Below the pieces are notes generated by a model. It saw only the letters and a program-made list of their open reading frames with translations. It searched no databases and was not told the DNA's origin. The position numbers were made by a program, and so were the translations under genes. A DNA stretch of 64,000 bases. Source: Eustoma russellianum (lineage: Eukaryota > Streptophyta > Magnoliopsida > Gentianales > Gentianaceae). The stretch is from the NCBI GenBank assembly GCA_036186865.1, contig AP025055.1:29369870-29433869 (forward strand). The letters run 5' to 3'. Every line of letters begins with the position of its first letter. The first letter of the stretch is position 1. Below are positions 31,920-43,329 of this stretch, in pieces.

Positions 31920-32884
31920 GGCCCTCTCGAGTACCTCATATGGACCAATGTAGCGAGGCCTTAGCTTACCCTTCAAACCAAATTGTGAAACCCCCTTCAT
32001 AGGCGACACTCTGAAGTAAACCTTCTCGCCCACAGCGAACTCTAAAGGACGCCTCTTTGGATCTGCTCAACTCTTGCTTTTGTCTTGCGCAACCTTGAGC
32101 CTATCATGTATCAACTTCACTTTTTATATGGTCTGTTCCACCAACTCAGGACCGGTAATTGTACGCTCACCAACTGCGTCCCGATGAACAGAGGACATGC
32201 GCTTACGTCCATAGAGCGCCTCCAAGTGTGTCATGCCGATGGCACTATGGTGAATATTGTTATAGAAGAACTCAATTAACTTGATCATATCATCCCAGTT
32301 CCCTTTGAAGTACAACACACATGCTCTCTACATGTCCTCTAAAGTCTGGATGGTCTTTTCAGACTACCCATCTGTCTACCGATGAAAAGCAGTGCCCAAC
32401 CGTAGCTCTGTCATCAACCTTCTCTGTCAAGCTAACCAGAATCGGGAGGTGAACCTCGGGTCACGGTCTGAGACGTTTCTGACAGGAACCCCATGAAAAC
32501 TGACACTATCATCAATGTACAACGTCATCAATCTCTCCAAGGTCACATCACTAGGCACAGGTAGAAAGTGAGCAGACTTCATCAATCGATTAACAATCAC
32601 CCAGATCATGTCGTTGACATTTCTTGTTTTAGGGAGCCCTACAACAAACTCGATCGTCACATGCTCCCATTTCCACTCCGGTATCTCCAACGGCAATATC
32701 AAACCTCTCGGATATCACTACGCGTATGATCCTCCTTTTGTGCCTCCTTAATTCGCTCAATCAGAGATGATGTAATAACCAAAGCCGCCAGAACATTAGC
32801 AGTGGAATCAACAATGTCAAGATCAAACTCTGCCATCTCTTTCTCCAGTGGCATCGGTCTGGCATGATTAGGCTTTCTACTCAA
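31920..32884 (-). pseudogene. Gypsy A integrase, N-terminal and core fragment
   Basis: Recognisable pieces in three frames: the spacer after RNase H (32699-32884), integrase core with WEHVTIEFVVGLP, KSAHFLPV and SDRDPRFTSRFW (32427-32702), core C-terminus with FFYNNIHHSAIGMTHLEALYGR (32124-32318), and RVSPMKGVSQFGLKGKLRPRYIGPYEVLER (31920-32033). The spacer joins the core directly, so the HHCC zinc-binding region usual between them is absent. The gene is cut at GPYEVLERAS by the nested copia and resumes at 16147. Confidence 0.85.
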
Positions 32885-32987
32885 GACATCTGCAACCCGG
32901 TTTTCCTTCCCCCGGATGATAACTGATGGTCATGTCATAGCCTTTCAGTAGCTCAAGCCATATCCTCTGACGCATATTCGACTCTTT

Positions 32988-33272
32988 CTATGTGAATAAA
33001 TACTTCAAGCTCATATGATCTGTGAAGAATTTGCACTTTACACCGTATAGATAATGACGCCAAATCTTTAATGCAAATATCACTGCTGCCAGCTCCAGAT
33101 CATGAGTCGTGAAATTTTGTTCATATTGCTTCAACTGCCTTGAAGCGTATGCACTAACCCTATCTCTTTGCATCAACACACACCCTAGCCCATTCTTTGA
33201 GGCGTCGCCATAGATGACAAACCCTTCAGTGTCAGAGGGCTGTGCCAATACTGGTGCAGTCGCAACCTCCAT
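32988..33272 (-). pseudogene. Gypsy A RNase H fragment
   Basis: It contains YGDASKNGLGCVLMQ, ASRQLKQYEQNFTTHDLELAAVIFALK and FTDHMSLKYLF, which are the standard gypsy RNase H blocks. Reading frames on both sides are broken. Confidence 0.88.
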
Positions 33273-33419
33273 AAAACTTTTCTCACACTTGGAGGTCCAT
33301 AGGGATTTGGTCTTCTCTTTTTATTTCCTGAGTCAATTGACTCAGAGGTGCTGCGATATTCGAAAATCCCTCCATGAATTTGCGATGATAACCGACAAGG
33401 CCAAGAAAACTGCGTAACT

Positions 33420-34206
33420 CAGTTACATTAGTAGGTCGGAGTCATTCTGTAATCGCCTCTATCTTCTTTGGGTCAACAGAAACGCATTTCTCAGAAATCA
33501 CGTGGCCTAAGAAAGTCACACTCTCTAACCAGAACTCGCACTCGCTGAACTTTGCATACAATTTTTTCTTCCTGAGAGTCTCTAATACCTCCCGCAAGTG
33601 TTCAATATGCGTCTCCTCATCAGGTGAATACACCAAGATGTCTCGATGAACACTACCACGAAACAATCCAATTTCTCCCTGAACACTGTGTTCATCAAAT
33701 CCATAAAGACCGCAGGTGCATTCGTCAGTCCAAAAGGGGCATTACAAGAAGCTTATAGTGCCCGTATCGAGTGCGGAACGCCGTCTTTTCTATATCCTCC
33801 GCCTTAATCCTCAACTGATAGTAGCCTGATCGGAGGTCAATCTTCGAGAACACTCTGGCACCCTTCAACTGATCAAATAGATCGTCGACCCTTGGTAGTA
33901 GATATTTATTATGTATTGTGATCTTATTAAGCTCACGATAGTCGATGCATGGCATTAGACTGCCGTCCTTCTTCTTCACAAATAATACTGGTGCCCCCAG
34001 GGCGAAACACTAGGTCTGATGAACTTCCGGTCCAGCAACTCCTGCAACTGTTCCTTGAGCTCCCTTAACTCTGCTGGTGCCATCCTGTATGGCGCCTTCG
34101 AGATCGGTTCGGCTCTGGGTATAAGATCGATCTCGAACTCTGCTTCTCTGCTCGGTGGTGAACCTGGTAGCTCATTAGGGAAGACATCTTTAAATTCTCG
34201 TACCAC
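33420..34206 (-). pseudogene. Gypsy A reverse transcriptase, frameshifted
   Basis: The start REFKDVFPNELPG lies at 34200, with KAPYRMAPAELRELKEQLQELL, then KKKDGSLMPCIDYRELNKIT and FSKIDLRSGYYQL (33725-33979). The catalytic FIDDILVYS box at about 33630-33650 is broken by a one-base loss, leaving HRDILVYS in a new frame, followed by FLGHVISE (33442-33666). This RT cannot be made. Confidence 0.9.
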
Positions 34207-34259
34207 CGGAATGGCCTTCCCTTTGCTTTATGCTGCTTCTAACCCTGTGGTGGAGGGGC

Positions 34260-35298
34260 TTGTAACGAGTGTAGGGCACTCTCTAGCGTAATGTCCCAGA
34301 TTGCCATAATTGCAGCAAACTTTTTGAGCTCTCTAGCACTGACCTGTGTGCGAACGTCCACACTGTGTACATACTGGCGGTGGCGGTCCAACTGCCTTGA
34401 GTGGCTGTGCCGCCGTCGCTGCGGGACTCTCAATCATCAATGGTCGAGACGCCGATCCCTGTCTCTGCTGTGGTGGTCTGAAAGATTGCCCGGTCAGATG
34501 GCGACGCGGAATCTTCATCCATCTCCCTGATCTCCCAAGACGGAACTCCTCTCGCGGTCTCTTAGCCCTGCCGACCGCTGCAACCCTCTCGAAATCACAC
34601 TCGACCTCAAGACACACCTCCAACAACTCTTCAAAAGTGGTAGGCTGGGTGCAGATGATCAATGACTAAATGCGAGGGCTCAAGCCGATCTTGAACTTCC
34701 AGCATCTTCGCTTTCTCGTTATCCATGATGACAGGCATGTATCTCGTAAGTGCATGGAACCTCTCAAAATACTGGTCCCCAGTCATGGATCCCTGTGTCA
34801 GAAGCTGAAACTCTGTCATCCTCCTCTGAATGACACTTTCAGGAACATAGCGCTTCTGGTACTCCTCCCTGAACCGGGTCCATGTCGGCGGTGGAGTCAG
34901 TCTGCGTGCCACGCCCCGCCACCATTGCTCGGCATCACCCTCTAAGAATGGTACAACCACATCAACCTTCAGGCCATCCAGAACCTGCATCAACCTCAAT
35001 TGCTCATACACATTCTTGAGCCAGATCTCTGCTCCTCTGGTCGTGGGGTACCTCTGAACATAGGTATCAGGTAGTTCTGCATCTCCCGGTAGAAAAATCG
35101 AAGCCCCCTAGGGTGGTTGTGCTGGTGGTGACTGCTGCTGCTGCTGCTGCAGGTGAGCCATCTGTATCTGCTGCTGGCCACCAATGTAGTCAGCGTGGCC
35201 AGGGTATCTGCAAGGACCTGAGGAATGGTCCCCTGACCCTGCTGATCATCGCCATCGTGTCCTTCGTTTTTAGCTGGCGGCTCGCGTCGTGGAGGCAT
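34260..35298 (-). pseudogene. Gypsy A gag, frameshifted, directly joined to RT
   Basis: The start MPPRREPP is at 35298, with a CAG-repeat polyglutamine stretch at 35131-35152. The gag core (AEQWWRGVARRLTPPPTWTRF, FREEYQKRYVP) is at 34631-35011, then a basic region and a first CX2C knuckle (CTQCGRSHTGQC, 34333-34662). A second knuckle (CCNYGNLGHYARECP) at about 34262-34325 lies in another frame. Within about 60 bp RT begins, so the aspartic protease domain normally between them is missing. Confidence 0.87.
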
Positions 35299-35557
35299 TA
35301 TTCGGAGTTTGAGTTCATAAGACGGATACAAATTAATCAAGAGTAAGTTGAAGGATTGGACGATGAAAGAATGGTAATTAAATAAGGAAAGCTCACCATC
35401 GACACACACCTCCCATAACCCGATCATAACTTAAGTCTAAAATCATCACTTAAGTCTACTTTGTTTATTAAGGGCAAAATTGTCATTTCGAAAAAGATCA
35501 TAACTTATGTCTAGTGATCTAGTCAATCCTGCGTTTCCGAGGCGGATCTGAAGCCTC
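35299..35557 (-). repeat. Gypsy A leader with repeated AGACATAAGTTATGATC-type motif
   Basis: Between the primer-binding site and gag, the minus strand carries at least three copies of (T)AGAC(A/T)TAAGT(T/G)ATGATC at about 35421-35460 and 35494-35520. The same motif forms a long array in the LARD leader (39840-40085). Confidence 0.75.
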
Positions 35558-35570
35558 GGCTCTGATACCA
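35558..35570 (-). other. Primer-binding site, initiator-Met tRNA (Gypsy A)
   Basis: The minus strand reads TGGTATCAGAGCC, 2 nt inside the LTR end GACGCTACA. Confidence 0.93.
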
Positions 35571-35572
35571 CC

Positions 35573-37742
35573 TGTAGCGTCCCGCTCCCGAGCCCTAACA
35601 TCGGGAACAGTGCACCCGCTGTATCTCACTAAGGAGAATACAAAGCGTCGAAACAATCTCTTACTTGTCAAAATGACGTAGAAATTTTTTTTCGCAAAAA
35701 CGTAAACCATAACATGTATTAAACTCCAATAACCGTCATTACACTGCTAAATAAAAATTCTGGAATAAAAGTAGTAAAGTAGTATGTGGAAAATCCTCAA
35801 AGTATAAATAAAAACAAAACAGCTGCAGAGTCCCCTCATATCCTAGCTGCAGCTCTCAACCAGCCCACTCTGCTATGTCCGTCCCGTCCTCAACGAAGAT
35901 ATGCTCATAGTCCTCATCCAGCTCACCTGGGAAGTAGGGGTGAGTGACAGAAATCACCCAGTAGATGCCCGCCTCAAACAAATACAAAACGTACATATCG
36001 AAATGATATAGCCACATAGCACATAGACATGATATAACCACATAGCACATAAATATAAGATAACATGCATAAGATAAAGTAAATGCGGTAAGTAAAGCAC
36101 TCCACATAAAAATGCGCAAGTACGTGATGCATGCTCAATCAACGTGTCACACGCAACAAAGTCATGTCACACATAATGCCGATATCCATACCGTGCAATG
36201 CATGAACCCGGTCCTACTGAGTGGCTGCAGGTCGTACACCCCATAGTCACCATACTGAGTGTGCATGGCCGCGCCACCGCACACCATCCTGAGTGTCGTG
36301 GCTCCGCCACCGTACACCATCCTGAGCGCCTGTGACACGTACGTCACGACCCGCCATCAATGCAATGCACGTGCCATAAATGCAAAAACACAATCGTCTG
36401 GGGCCCGTACGCCCATCCTCACAAACTCCGGCACTCAATATTTGATTTTGTAAATTTTACAAATATTGGAAAGTTGTTATTTAGCATTACCCTTATTTTT
36501 CCTTAGCTTGTATTAATTTTCTAGAATTTTCTACTAATTTTCCCTATTTTTCCCTTATTTAATTCTATTTATTACTAATTATTTTTAATTACTTACATTT
36601 ACCAAAATTCAGAAATTGAGTGGAAATAATTTAATTTTAACCTTTTATATTTTCTGGAATTTATTTAGAATTTTCTAATAATTAAATATATTTTTCTCAA
36701 ATTTTAAACTAATTTTAATTAATTATTTATTGTTTAATCATTTCAGAAATTAATTTCAGTTTTTTTTCAAAAATTTTTGGTCTGGGCCGGCCTGCTACCT
36801 GGTCCGATCCGCTGGCCATCCGGTCCGGTCCGGCAGCCAGGCCGGTCCAACAGCATTTTCCTTTTTTTTATATTAAATTATATTTCCTTCTAACCTTCAT
36901 AAAATATTCGTTTTAACTCCGATTGACCTCAAACCAGTTGCGTTGGACTCGTTATAACGAGACACATCTTTTGAAGGTGGACACGTCATCACGTGTCTGG
37001 ACGCGCCGTCAGGGGCCACGCGTGGGCCCCACGCGCCACCCCCTGAAACGCGTACATCAGACCTGTTTTTTAGACTTTCAATCCAATCTCAACCTATTCC
37101 GGGCTAGATGAACCTATTCTAAGGTCAAAACACATTTTTAAGGAGTCTAATCTTGAGAAAGTTGTACAATTTTGATTCCAATCCTAACCCTTTTTATCAA
37201 TTTAAGAACACATATATAGAAAACAACTTCCACGTATGCAAAGATCATGCCTTTTCAACAAATCCGATCATACCTTCATATAAAGAATTTAAAATCCCAG
37301 CAAACACATGCAAAATCAATTAACATGCTCTCATTTAAACAATTAAAGGAAACAGAACACATAGTATATACATTAGGGCATGCTTGAATTGTATTCCTTT
37401 GAGGGGGAAGAGGCACCTACCTCGTTTGACGATAGAAACGAATAGATTTGACGGATTGGATCTTGGGTTCGGGGTCTCGCTAGCCTTCTTCTTCTTCTTC
37501 TTTTTTTTCTCTTTCTTTTTTTTCCTTTCTTTTCCTCCCTCACTTTCGTTCTCTCTTTTCTCCAGAGGAAGGCGTCGTTTTCTTTTTTTGATAAGGGGTT
37601 TGGGGAATTTATTTTGATTAGGGGAGAGATTTTAGGGATTTGATAGAGAAAATTTAAAGAAAATAGGATAGTGTAATTATCTTGAATAATTTAAATTAGA
37701 CACTCTTCTTCCTTTTCTTTTATCTTTATCCTACATTATCTC

Positions 37743-37786
<44 letters not shown>

Positions 37787-37804
37787 TTAATCACGGTTGT
37801 AACC
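35573..37804 (-). repeat. 5' LTR of Gypsy A (2232 bp)
   Basis: Pairs with 13583-15802, same landmarks: GC-rich hairpin at 36787-36847, CT tracts near 37487-37540 and a longer (ATT)n at about 37745-37788. The terminal base differs from the partner (c at 37804, a at 15802). Confidence 0.93.
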
Positions 37805-37809
37805 GAGTA
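37805..37809. repeat. TSD of Gypsy A, right copy (gagta)
   Basis: Matches 13578-13582. Confidence 0.85.
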
Positions 37810-37936
37810 GGAGGTTGAGATGCAACATTTCTAAGGAGGATAATAGAGTTTCAGATAAGTTGGCGCACTTTGGCAACTTATTAATGGTGAAGGTTCAATA
37901 CCAAGACAATCCAAAGGATAAAGGCCGAACTGTATA
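37810..37936. other. 127-bp host-like segment between Gypsy A and the LARD
   Basis: No certain identity. One plus-strand frame reads NRVSDKLAHFGN, faintly like the end of a LINE-type RNase H domain, but it is too short to call. It ends in the LARD TSD gtata. Confidence 0.5.
37932..37936. repeat. TSD of LARD, left copy (gtata)
   Basis: Matches 45209-45213. Confidence 0.88.
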
Positions 37937-39804
37937 TGTTATATCCCATTTTTTTTAATAAGGGTAGAATAGTCATTGAGGGGTAATTAATTATTAAACC
38001 TAATTGGATTAGGAAATTTTCCATAAACCCTAATCAAATTTCTATTTAATCACGTGAATACTATTCTCCTTCCCCACATAAGTCAGCCGCCCCCTTTCAT
38101 GGAGAGAGAAAGAAAACGTTTCTTGCTTCCAACGCTCAAGGCCGCCGGTTTCGGGAGGAGCACCACCAACCCGATCAACCCTTCAAACGCGTATCAATTA
38201 CCAAGTAGGTGCCCCCTTAACATCCGTTAAACGCAAAAACGATAATATTTAATTTTCCTATGAAAACGAGATCGTGCATTAGTATTGGTGATTGTATAGA
38301 TGCTTGATTATTATATTATATGTATATGTGATGAAGTGTATGTCCGTATATATGATTGTATATGTATATATATATGTATGATGCTATTTTCGTATGAAAA
38401 CTCGAAAAAGATTTGATTTTTGATGTGCGCGTGAATATCGGAATCGTAGGAAGAAGTGATTGTGCCGGCGACGCATGGCCGGTGGTGGTGGACTATAACC
38501 ACGTGCTTCCGGATGGAGGAACAAGGGAGTTGAAGGGGGAGGGGTGAGGGAGGGGCGGCGCGTGGCCGTTGGTGGTGGGCTATGACCACGTGCTGCCGGA
38601 TGGAGGAACAAGGGAGTCGAAGGGGGGGCTGAGGGAGGAGCGGCGCTGGCCAAGGGGGGGCGGCTGAGAGGTGGGGGCTGAGGGAGGGGGTGTGCTGGTT
38701 AGGAGGGGTGCGGTTGAGGGTGGGGGGGGTGGTGTCGCTGGGGTGTGGGGTGGGGCAGGGGGTGCGGCGGGTGAGGAGTTGGGGGGCTGACGGCTGGGAT
38801 TTCAGGGGGAACGAAGGAAGGGGGCGTAGGAAATGAGAAAAGGGAAAGAAAAGATTCAGGGGAAGGTTCTGAGAACAAAAAGGAATAAAGAAAAAGAAAA
38901 AGGAAGAAGGAAAGTAAAGGAAGATTCCGAATGTGATTTCTGTGCATTCATGCATCACGACATTGCATATATGTAATGTTCTGTTCCGTTCCGTTCTGTT
39001 CTGTTAGGATATGCGAGACGTAAGTCGCATATCTGATCTGTTCCGTTCCGTTCCGTTCTGTTAGGACCCGGGATCATGCATTGCACGATTAGATGAATGT
39101 TTCTGAGAAGGTAGGGTTATCATGCATCACGTATGTGGCATTGCATTTCATGCTCATTTCGTACGATTATGTGTTTTGATTGTTTTAAAAAGGTTATGAC
39201 CGTTATACGTTGTTTTAAGAAGTTCAGACCGTTATGCGTTGTTTTAAGAAGTTCTGACCGTTATACGTGTTTGCGAAAACGTGAACAGTCTATTTTCGTA
39301 TTACAGTACGTATATGTATTTCACTACTGTCCTAGCATGTATGATCTCACAGGGCCGATGCAGGCAGGGTACCTACTGAGTGACGTTTTTGTCGCTCACA
39401 CCGTTCGTTTTGTTTTGTCGCAGACGATTCAGGGTATGATTACCCATGGGTTGGAGAAGATTCAGAGTGCGCTCAGTGGGACTCGTAGAGACTGTTTGGA
39501 GATAGACGATCAAGAAATAGAGAAGTTTATTTTATTTATTATTTCGTTTGAGGACTTAGCTTAAGGATTTTATTTTACGCACTTTACGATGTCGTTTAGA
39601 GGATTTTGACTTGATGTTGACTATATATGGTTTTGGGGATTTTACTTTCGATTTAGGGTTTTGAGTTGATTTATTTTGCTTCCGCAATCGAATACTCTGT
39701 CGTTTTGATAAGTGCGGGGATTCGTACAGACGCCTTGTATATCCCTTAGTGGAATACGGCAAGCGTACCGGTTCTGACCTTAGGGCTCAGGACGGGGCGC
39801 TACA
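37937..39804 (+). repeat. 5' LTR of LARD (1868 bp)
   Basis: Starts TGTTATATCCC, ends GGGGCGCTACA. Contains a strongly G-rich stretch (about 38510-38815) and TTCCG/TTCTG microsatellite tracts (38980-39063). A 143-codon open frame (39133-39564) repeats in the other LTR simply because the LTRs are similar; I see no protein homology. The LTRs differ at scattered sites, low single-digit percent by eye. Confidence 0.93.
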
Positions 39805-39806
39805 GG

Positions 39807-39819
39807 TGGTATCAGAGAC
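39807..39819 (+). other. Primer-binding site, initiator-Met tRNA (LARD)
   Basis: TGGTATCAGAGAC, 2 nt after the 5' LTR; the last bases differ from the canonical TGGTATCAGAGCC. Confidence 0.9.
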
Positions 39820-39839
39820 AGGCTCTAGATCTACTACGG

Positions 39840-40085
39840 AAAACGTAGGAATTAAGAAATGATCTCAGACGTAAGAGATGACTATAGAATTAAGTTTTGA
39901 TCGTAGATGTAAGTTTGATATTAGACTAAGTTTGATTATAGACATAAGCTGTGATCTGAGACTATGTTTGATTCTAGACATAAGTTATGATCTGAGACTA
40001 AGTTTGATTCTAGACGTAAGCTATGATCTGAGACTAAGTTTGACCTAGAATAAGTTTGATTTAGACTAAGTGATGATCGGACGAG
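39840..40085 (+). repeat. LARD leader array of ACATAAGTTATGATCTGAG-type units
   Basis: At least six imperfect copies of a unit around AGACATAAGTTATGATCTGAG alternate with ACTAAGTTTGATTCT, total period about 40 bp. A second, more degenerate field of the same words (ACGATCTTAGACATAAG) lies at about 40535-40860. The Gypsy A leader has the same motif in the same position. Confidence 0.82.
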
Positions 40086-40194
40086 GGGCACGGTTGGTTT
40101 CTATTTTCGTTTTGTTTATCTGTATATGACTGTTTTCTATTTCTTGAGTTATATATTTCCTGAAATGCCCTTGGCCAAAACTGAAAATTTCCTT

Positions 40195-40530
40195 GTCATA
40201 GCAAACAGCCTCCAAGAAGGGAGAACGATAGGAACGGCAATGGGAATCCTTCTGAGAATAGGGCTCCACCGCAGGTCGTGCTTCCCCAGGCCCTGACCGA
40301 CGCACTACTGGTCATGGTCTAAGCTGTGGTGCAACAACATCGGCATCCACAGGCTCCATCACCACCGCACTCGGACTTGAGACTCTTCTAAAACGGATGT
40401 AGAGGAGTGGTGGTGCAACACAATGGACACCGCTGATCACTTGGATCTAATTTCAGAATGAGTTCAAGAGGTATTATGTGTCGACAGTACGATCTTCAGA
40501 GCATGACTCTAGATCCATGGCGGAAATGTT
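40195..40530 (+). pseudogene. Decayed gypsy gag remnant in LARD
   Basis: Two patches match the Gypsy A gag. One is a segment reading EEWWCNTM in place of AEQWWRGVA. The other, in another frame, reads TWI-stop-FQNEFKRYYV in place of TWTRFREEYQKRYV. Order and spacing agree. Stops and frame changes are frequent, so it encodes nothing. Confidence 0.7.
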
Positions 40531-40534
40531 GAAT

Positions 40535-43317
40535 TAGGCCATGATATTAGAAAATAAGTTACGATTTTGCCTCTAAGTCACAGTCTTAGACTTTAAGTGA
40601 TGATTTGAACATAAGCGACGATCAAGAACATAGGAACTGATCTCAGTTATAAGCGATGACCCTGAAGATAAGTCACGATCTTAGACATAAGTAACGATCT
40701 CGATTAAGAGTTGACTTTAGACATAAGTACTGAGTTAGTAATAAGTGTTGATTATGTACTAATTATGATTTGGAAATAAGACGTGATCTTAGACTTAAGA
40801 AATGATGACGCTAAGAACGATCCTAGAAATAAGTTATAATCCTAAACTTAAGAAGTCAATCGGTTTTGAAACACGTATACCTAGGATATCCCGTACAATT
40901 CTCCTTTATCTAAGGTTGATCATAACTCTCTAAGCTGTGATTTTAGTAACCCTAGTTGAATACTATATAATTGATTTGAATGAATTACGATGTTAGTCAG
41001 AATACCATGTTACAAACGTTAGTTGACATATTAATGGGTCAGGCAATAACTAGGGCTGCCTTACCATAACCGCAACATGGCACTCGGTACCTTTAGGGTA
41101 AAGTGAAGCGAGTCCTTATCCCTACTTGGGCGGTAACATCAGAGCAAGCTTAGGTATAAGTTGTGACCATAGCTACTAAGAAATGAATTATAATAGTATG
41201 ATAAATGCTAAGAGATGATTTATAGTAGAATGTTATAAATTAAATAACGATTAATGTTTTAATTCGAGGAGTTTAGTTAAGGATATTGTACAAAGGAATT
41301 TATAGTCTATGGTTAAGATGTTGAATGTTGGGTAATCAAGATAGGTCGACGATATTAGTCTTATTAGAGGTATTGAACAATATGCGAGAATCGACTATAG
41401 TATGTGCCTTGGAATACTATATCATTACAAAATTGTGGGTTAAGTGTTGACATCGGAACATTTGGTTTGAGCCTAGTAGGCTTGAATTGAAATAGAGTAA
41501 GCATGAACCAGTAGTGGTTGCTTTTTCAGGTGAGATTTAACTAGGATAATTAGTTGTTCACATAACCAAGTAAAGAAATACAATGGATCAGTATGGCGCG
41601 CGAAAGCATGGGGAATTAAAACACCTTAAGTTGATAAATATATAGTGTGCCATGCTAGGATTGGACAATTTAAGATATAGATTTTATCATAGTAGGCGAA
41701 GGTTAAACTTATAAGAAACGATACATAGACGAATTGTTCTTTTGAAAATAAGGATGGATTATAGAAATTATACGAAATATTGGACTATTAGATAAATATT
41801 TTATATAAGCACGTACAACGAGTTATACATATATTTTACGGGGACTTCAAAAGACATTTATTTTCGAAATACCTTATTAAGTCACATTTCCTTATATAGT
41901 TTACTAAACTTTACGAGGCTAATTTTCGTTCCGTACTTATAAATCATTATATAAAAAAAATTCAATTCTTTTGAAGACCTTGAAAAGGGGAAAAAACCTT
42001 TAAAATATTGATGTTCTTGCAAAAACGATTTGTTTATATATATTTCTTACAGAATATTTCAAATTCCCGTTTTTGTTAAATCTATTTTTTTAGTCAAAAT
42101 TAATTTAATTTGACGACCACCGATATCGCAAGCAGTTTAACCGTTTAAATGTTTTCGAAATTATTTACCTGCTTGCGATGAACTTACTTAACTTTTGTGG
42201 AGAAAAAAAAGGTAGCTTTCAAAATATATACCTGTTTTTGAGAACGGAAGGTATCATATTCAAATTGTTTTATAAAACCTTACATTATTAAGTTTTCAAC
42301 TGTTTTGACGCAATTTTACCAAAATGCCTTGCAAAAAAAGTTATATCATCGTTTTTAAAATGGTCATTTGAGATATCGCGTTGCAAAAACAAATCTATGA
42401 TACTTTGAGTTTTGTATTTACAAAAATTAGAAGCTTCACTATTTTAAATGGTTAAAGCTATATTCAAAATTATAGCTACGTAAGCTACTTTTCTTTTAAC
42501 TTGAAGAAAGATATGTCCATATACATATTTCGTATACTAGGCTGCTGACGATATCTCTGAGAATTAAGAGCATGATCTTAGAGCTAGTTCGTAAGTATAT
42601 AAGAACTGATTTTGAAGACTTGGTTGTGTTAAGGAAGGGTAACGGTTACCATATTGGCATGTACAAAGGATGTTAGTGTGGTTATTTATCTAGGGGATGA
42701 ATCATATGTGATAAGGTTAAGAACCTGGTATTGTAGATTGCAATAAGTTGAATGATACACGTCAAGTAGTATAAGTGGAAGTTTGTAAGCACTAATTATA
42801 GAGAATTAGGTAAGGATTGAACCCTATGAGGACTAGATCATCTTGGGAGATGCTAGTGATGACTAAATTAAATCGTACTATAGTGCAATGTATTTCGAAA
42901 AATACATACAGCTTCAGGAATGAGTCTTGTGAACAAGGCGTTAAGTTAAAGATTGTACTACACCTAGGAACTGATTTTTAGAGGGTTGCTCATGATAGCA
43001 AATATAAGTATGATATAGACCAACGATTAAGTTATGAAGTCAGTATAATGACGATACCCTTAAGGCTGGTTCGAGAACTAAAGAAAGAATAGGTTACGAT
43101 CTGTCAGGAGAGTACAATGGGTTTAAAGATTACATTGTAAATATACACACTGAATGATTTGAGGACTTAGTCTTGTATCGAGGAAGTGAAATAGGTAACA
43201 TATCGGAATATGCAAGGGATACTAAGTTCGGTCATGATCCAGGAAACTGAATTATGTAGGACTGCACTAAGTTATTGATTACGTAACACACAAGTTTCGA
43301 GGACAAAACTTTCTGTA
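40535..43317 (+). other. LARD interior without coding capacity
   Basis: About 2.8 kb of AT-rich sequence with short TAAG/GATC-containing words at the start and no frame with recognisable protein. Nothing else stands out. Confidence 0.7.
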
Positions 43318-43329
43318 ACGGGGGGAGAA
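43318..43329 (+). other. Polypurine tract of LARD
   Basis: ACGGGGGGAGAA directly before the 3' LTR start TGTTATATCCC. Confidence 0.88.

Larger units (their letters stand above)
13583..37804 (-). mobile_element. Ty3/gypsy element (Gypsy A), decayed, split by nested insertion
   Basis: Two 2.2-kb LTRs (13583-15802 and 35573-37804) flanked by gagta enclose gag, RT, RNase H and integrase in gypsy order on the minus strand. Both a primer-binding site and a polypurine tract are present. A 15.8-kb copia complex (16153-31914) sits inside the integrase. The protease and the integrase HHCC zinc domain are missing, and stops and frameshifts are spread through the rest. Motifs such as KSAHFLP, SDRDPRFTSRFW and VFHVSQLRRYVPD, and the long LTRs, suggest the Tekay/Del branch of chromoviruses; that lineage call is an inference. 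Confidence 0.92.

Noticed and set aside
38311..38958. Proline-rich 215-codon minus-strand frame in the LARD LTR
   Set aside because: It is the complement of the G-rich block; low-complexity composition explains the open frame.
39133..39564. 143-codon open frame present almost identically at 44537-44968
   Set aside because: Both copies lie inside the two LTRs of one element, so similarity is automatic. No protein motif is recognisable and the codon pattern is not gene-like.
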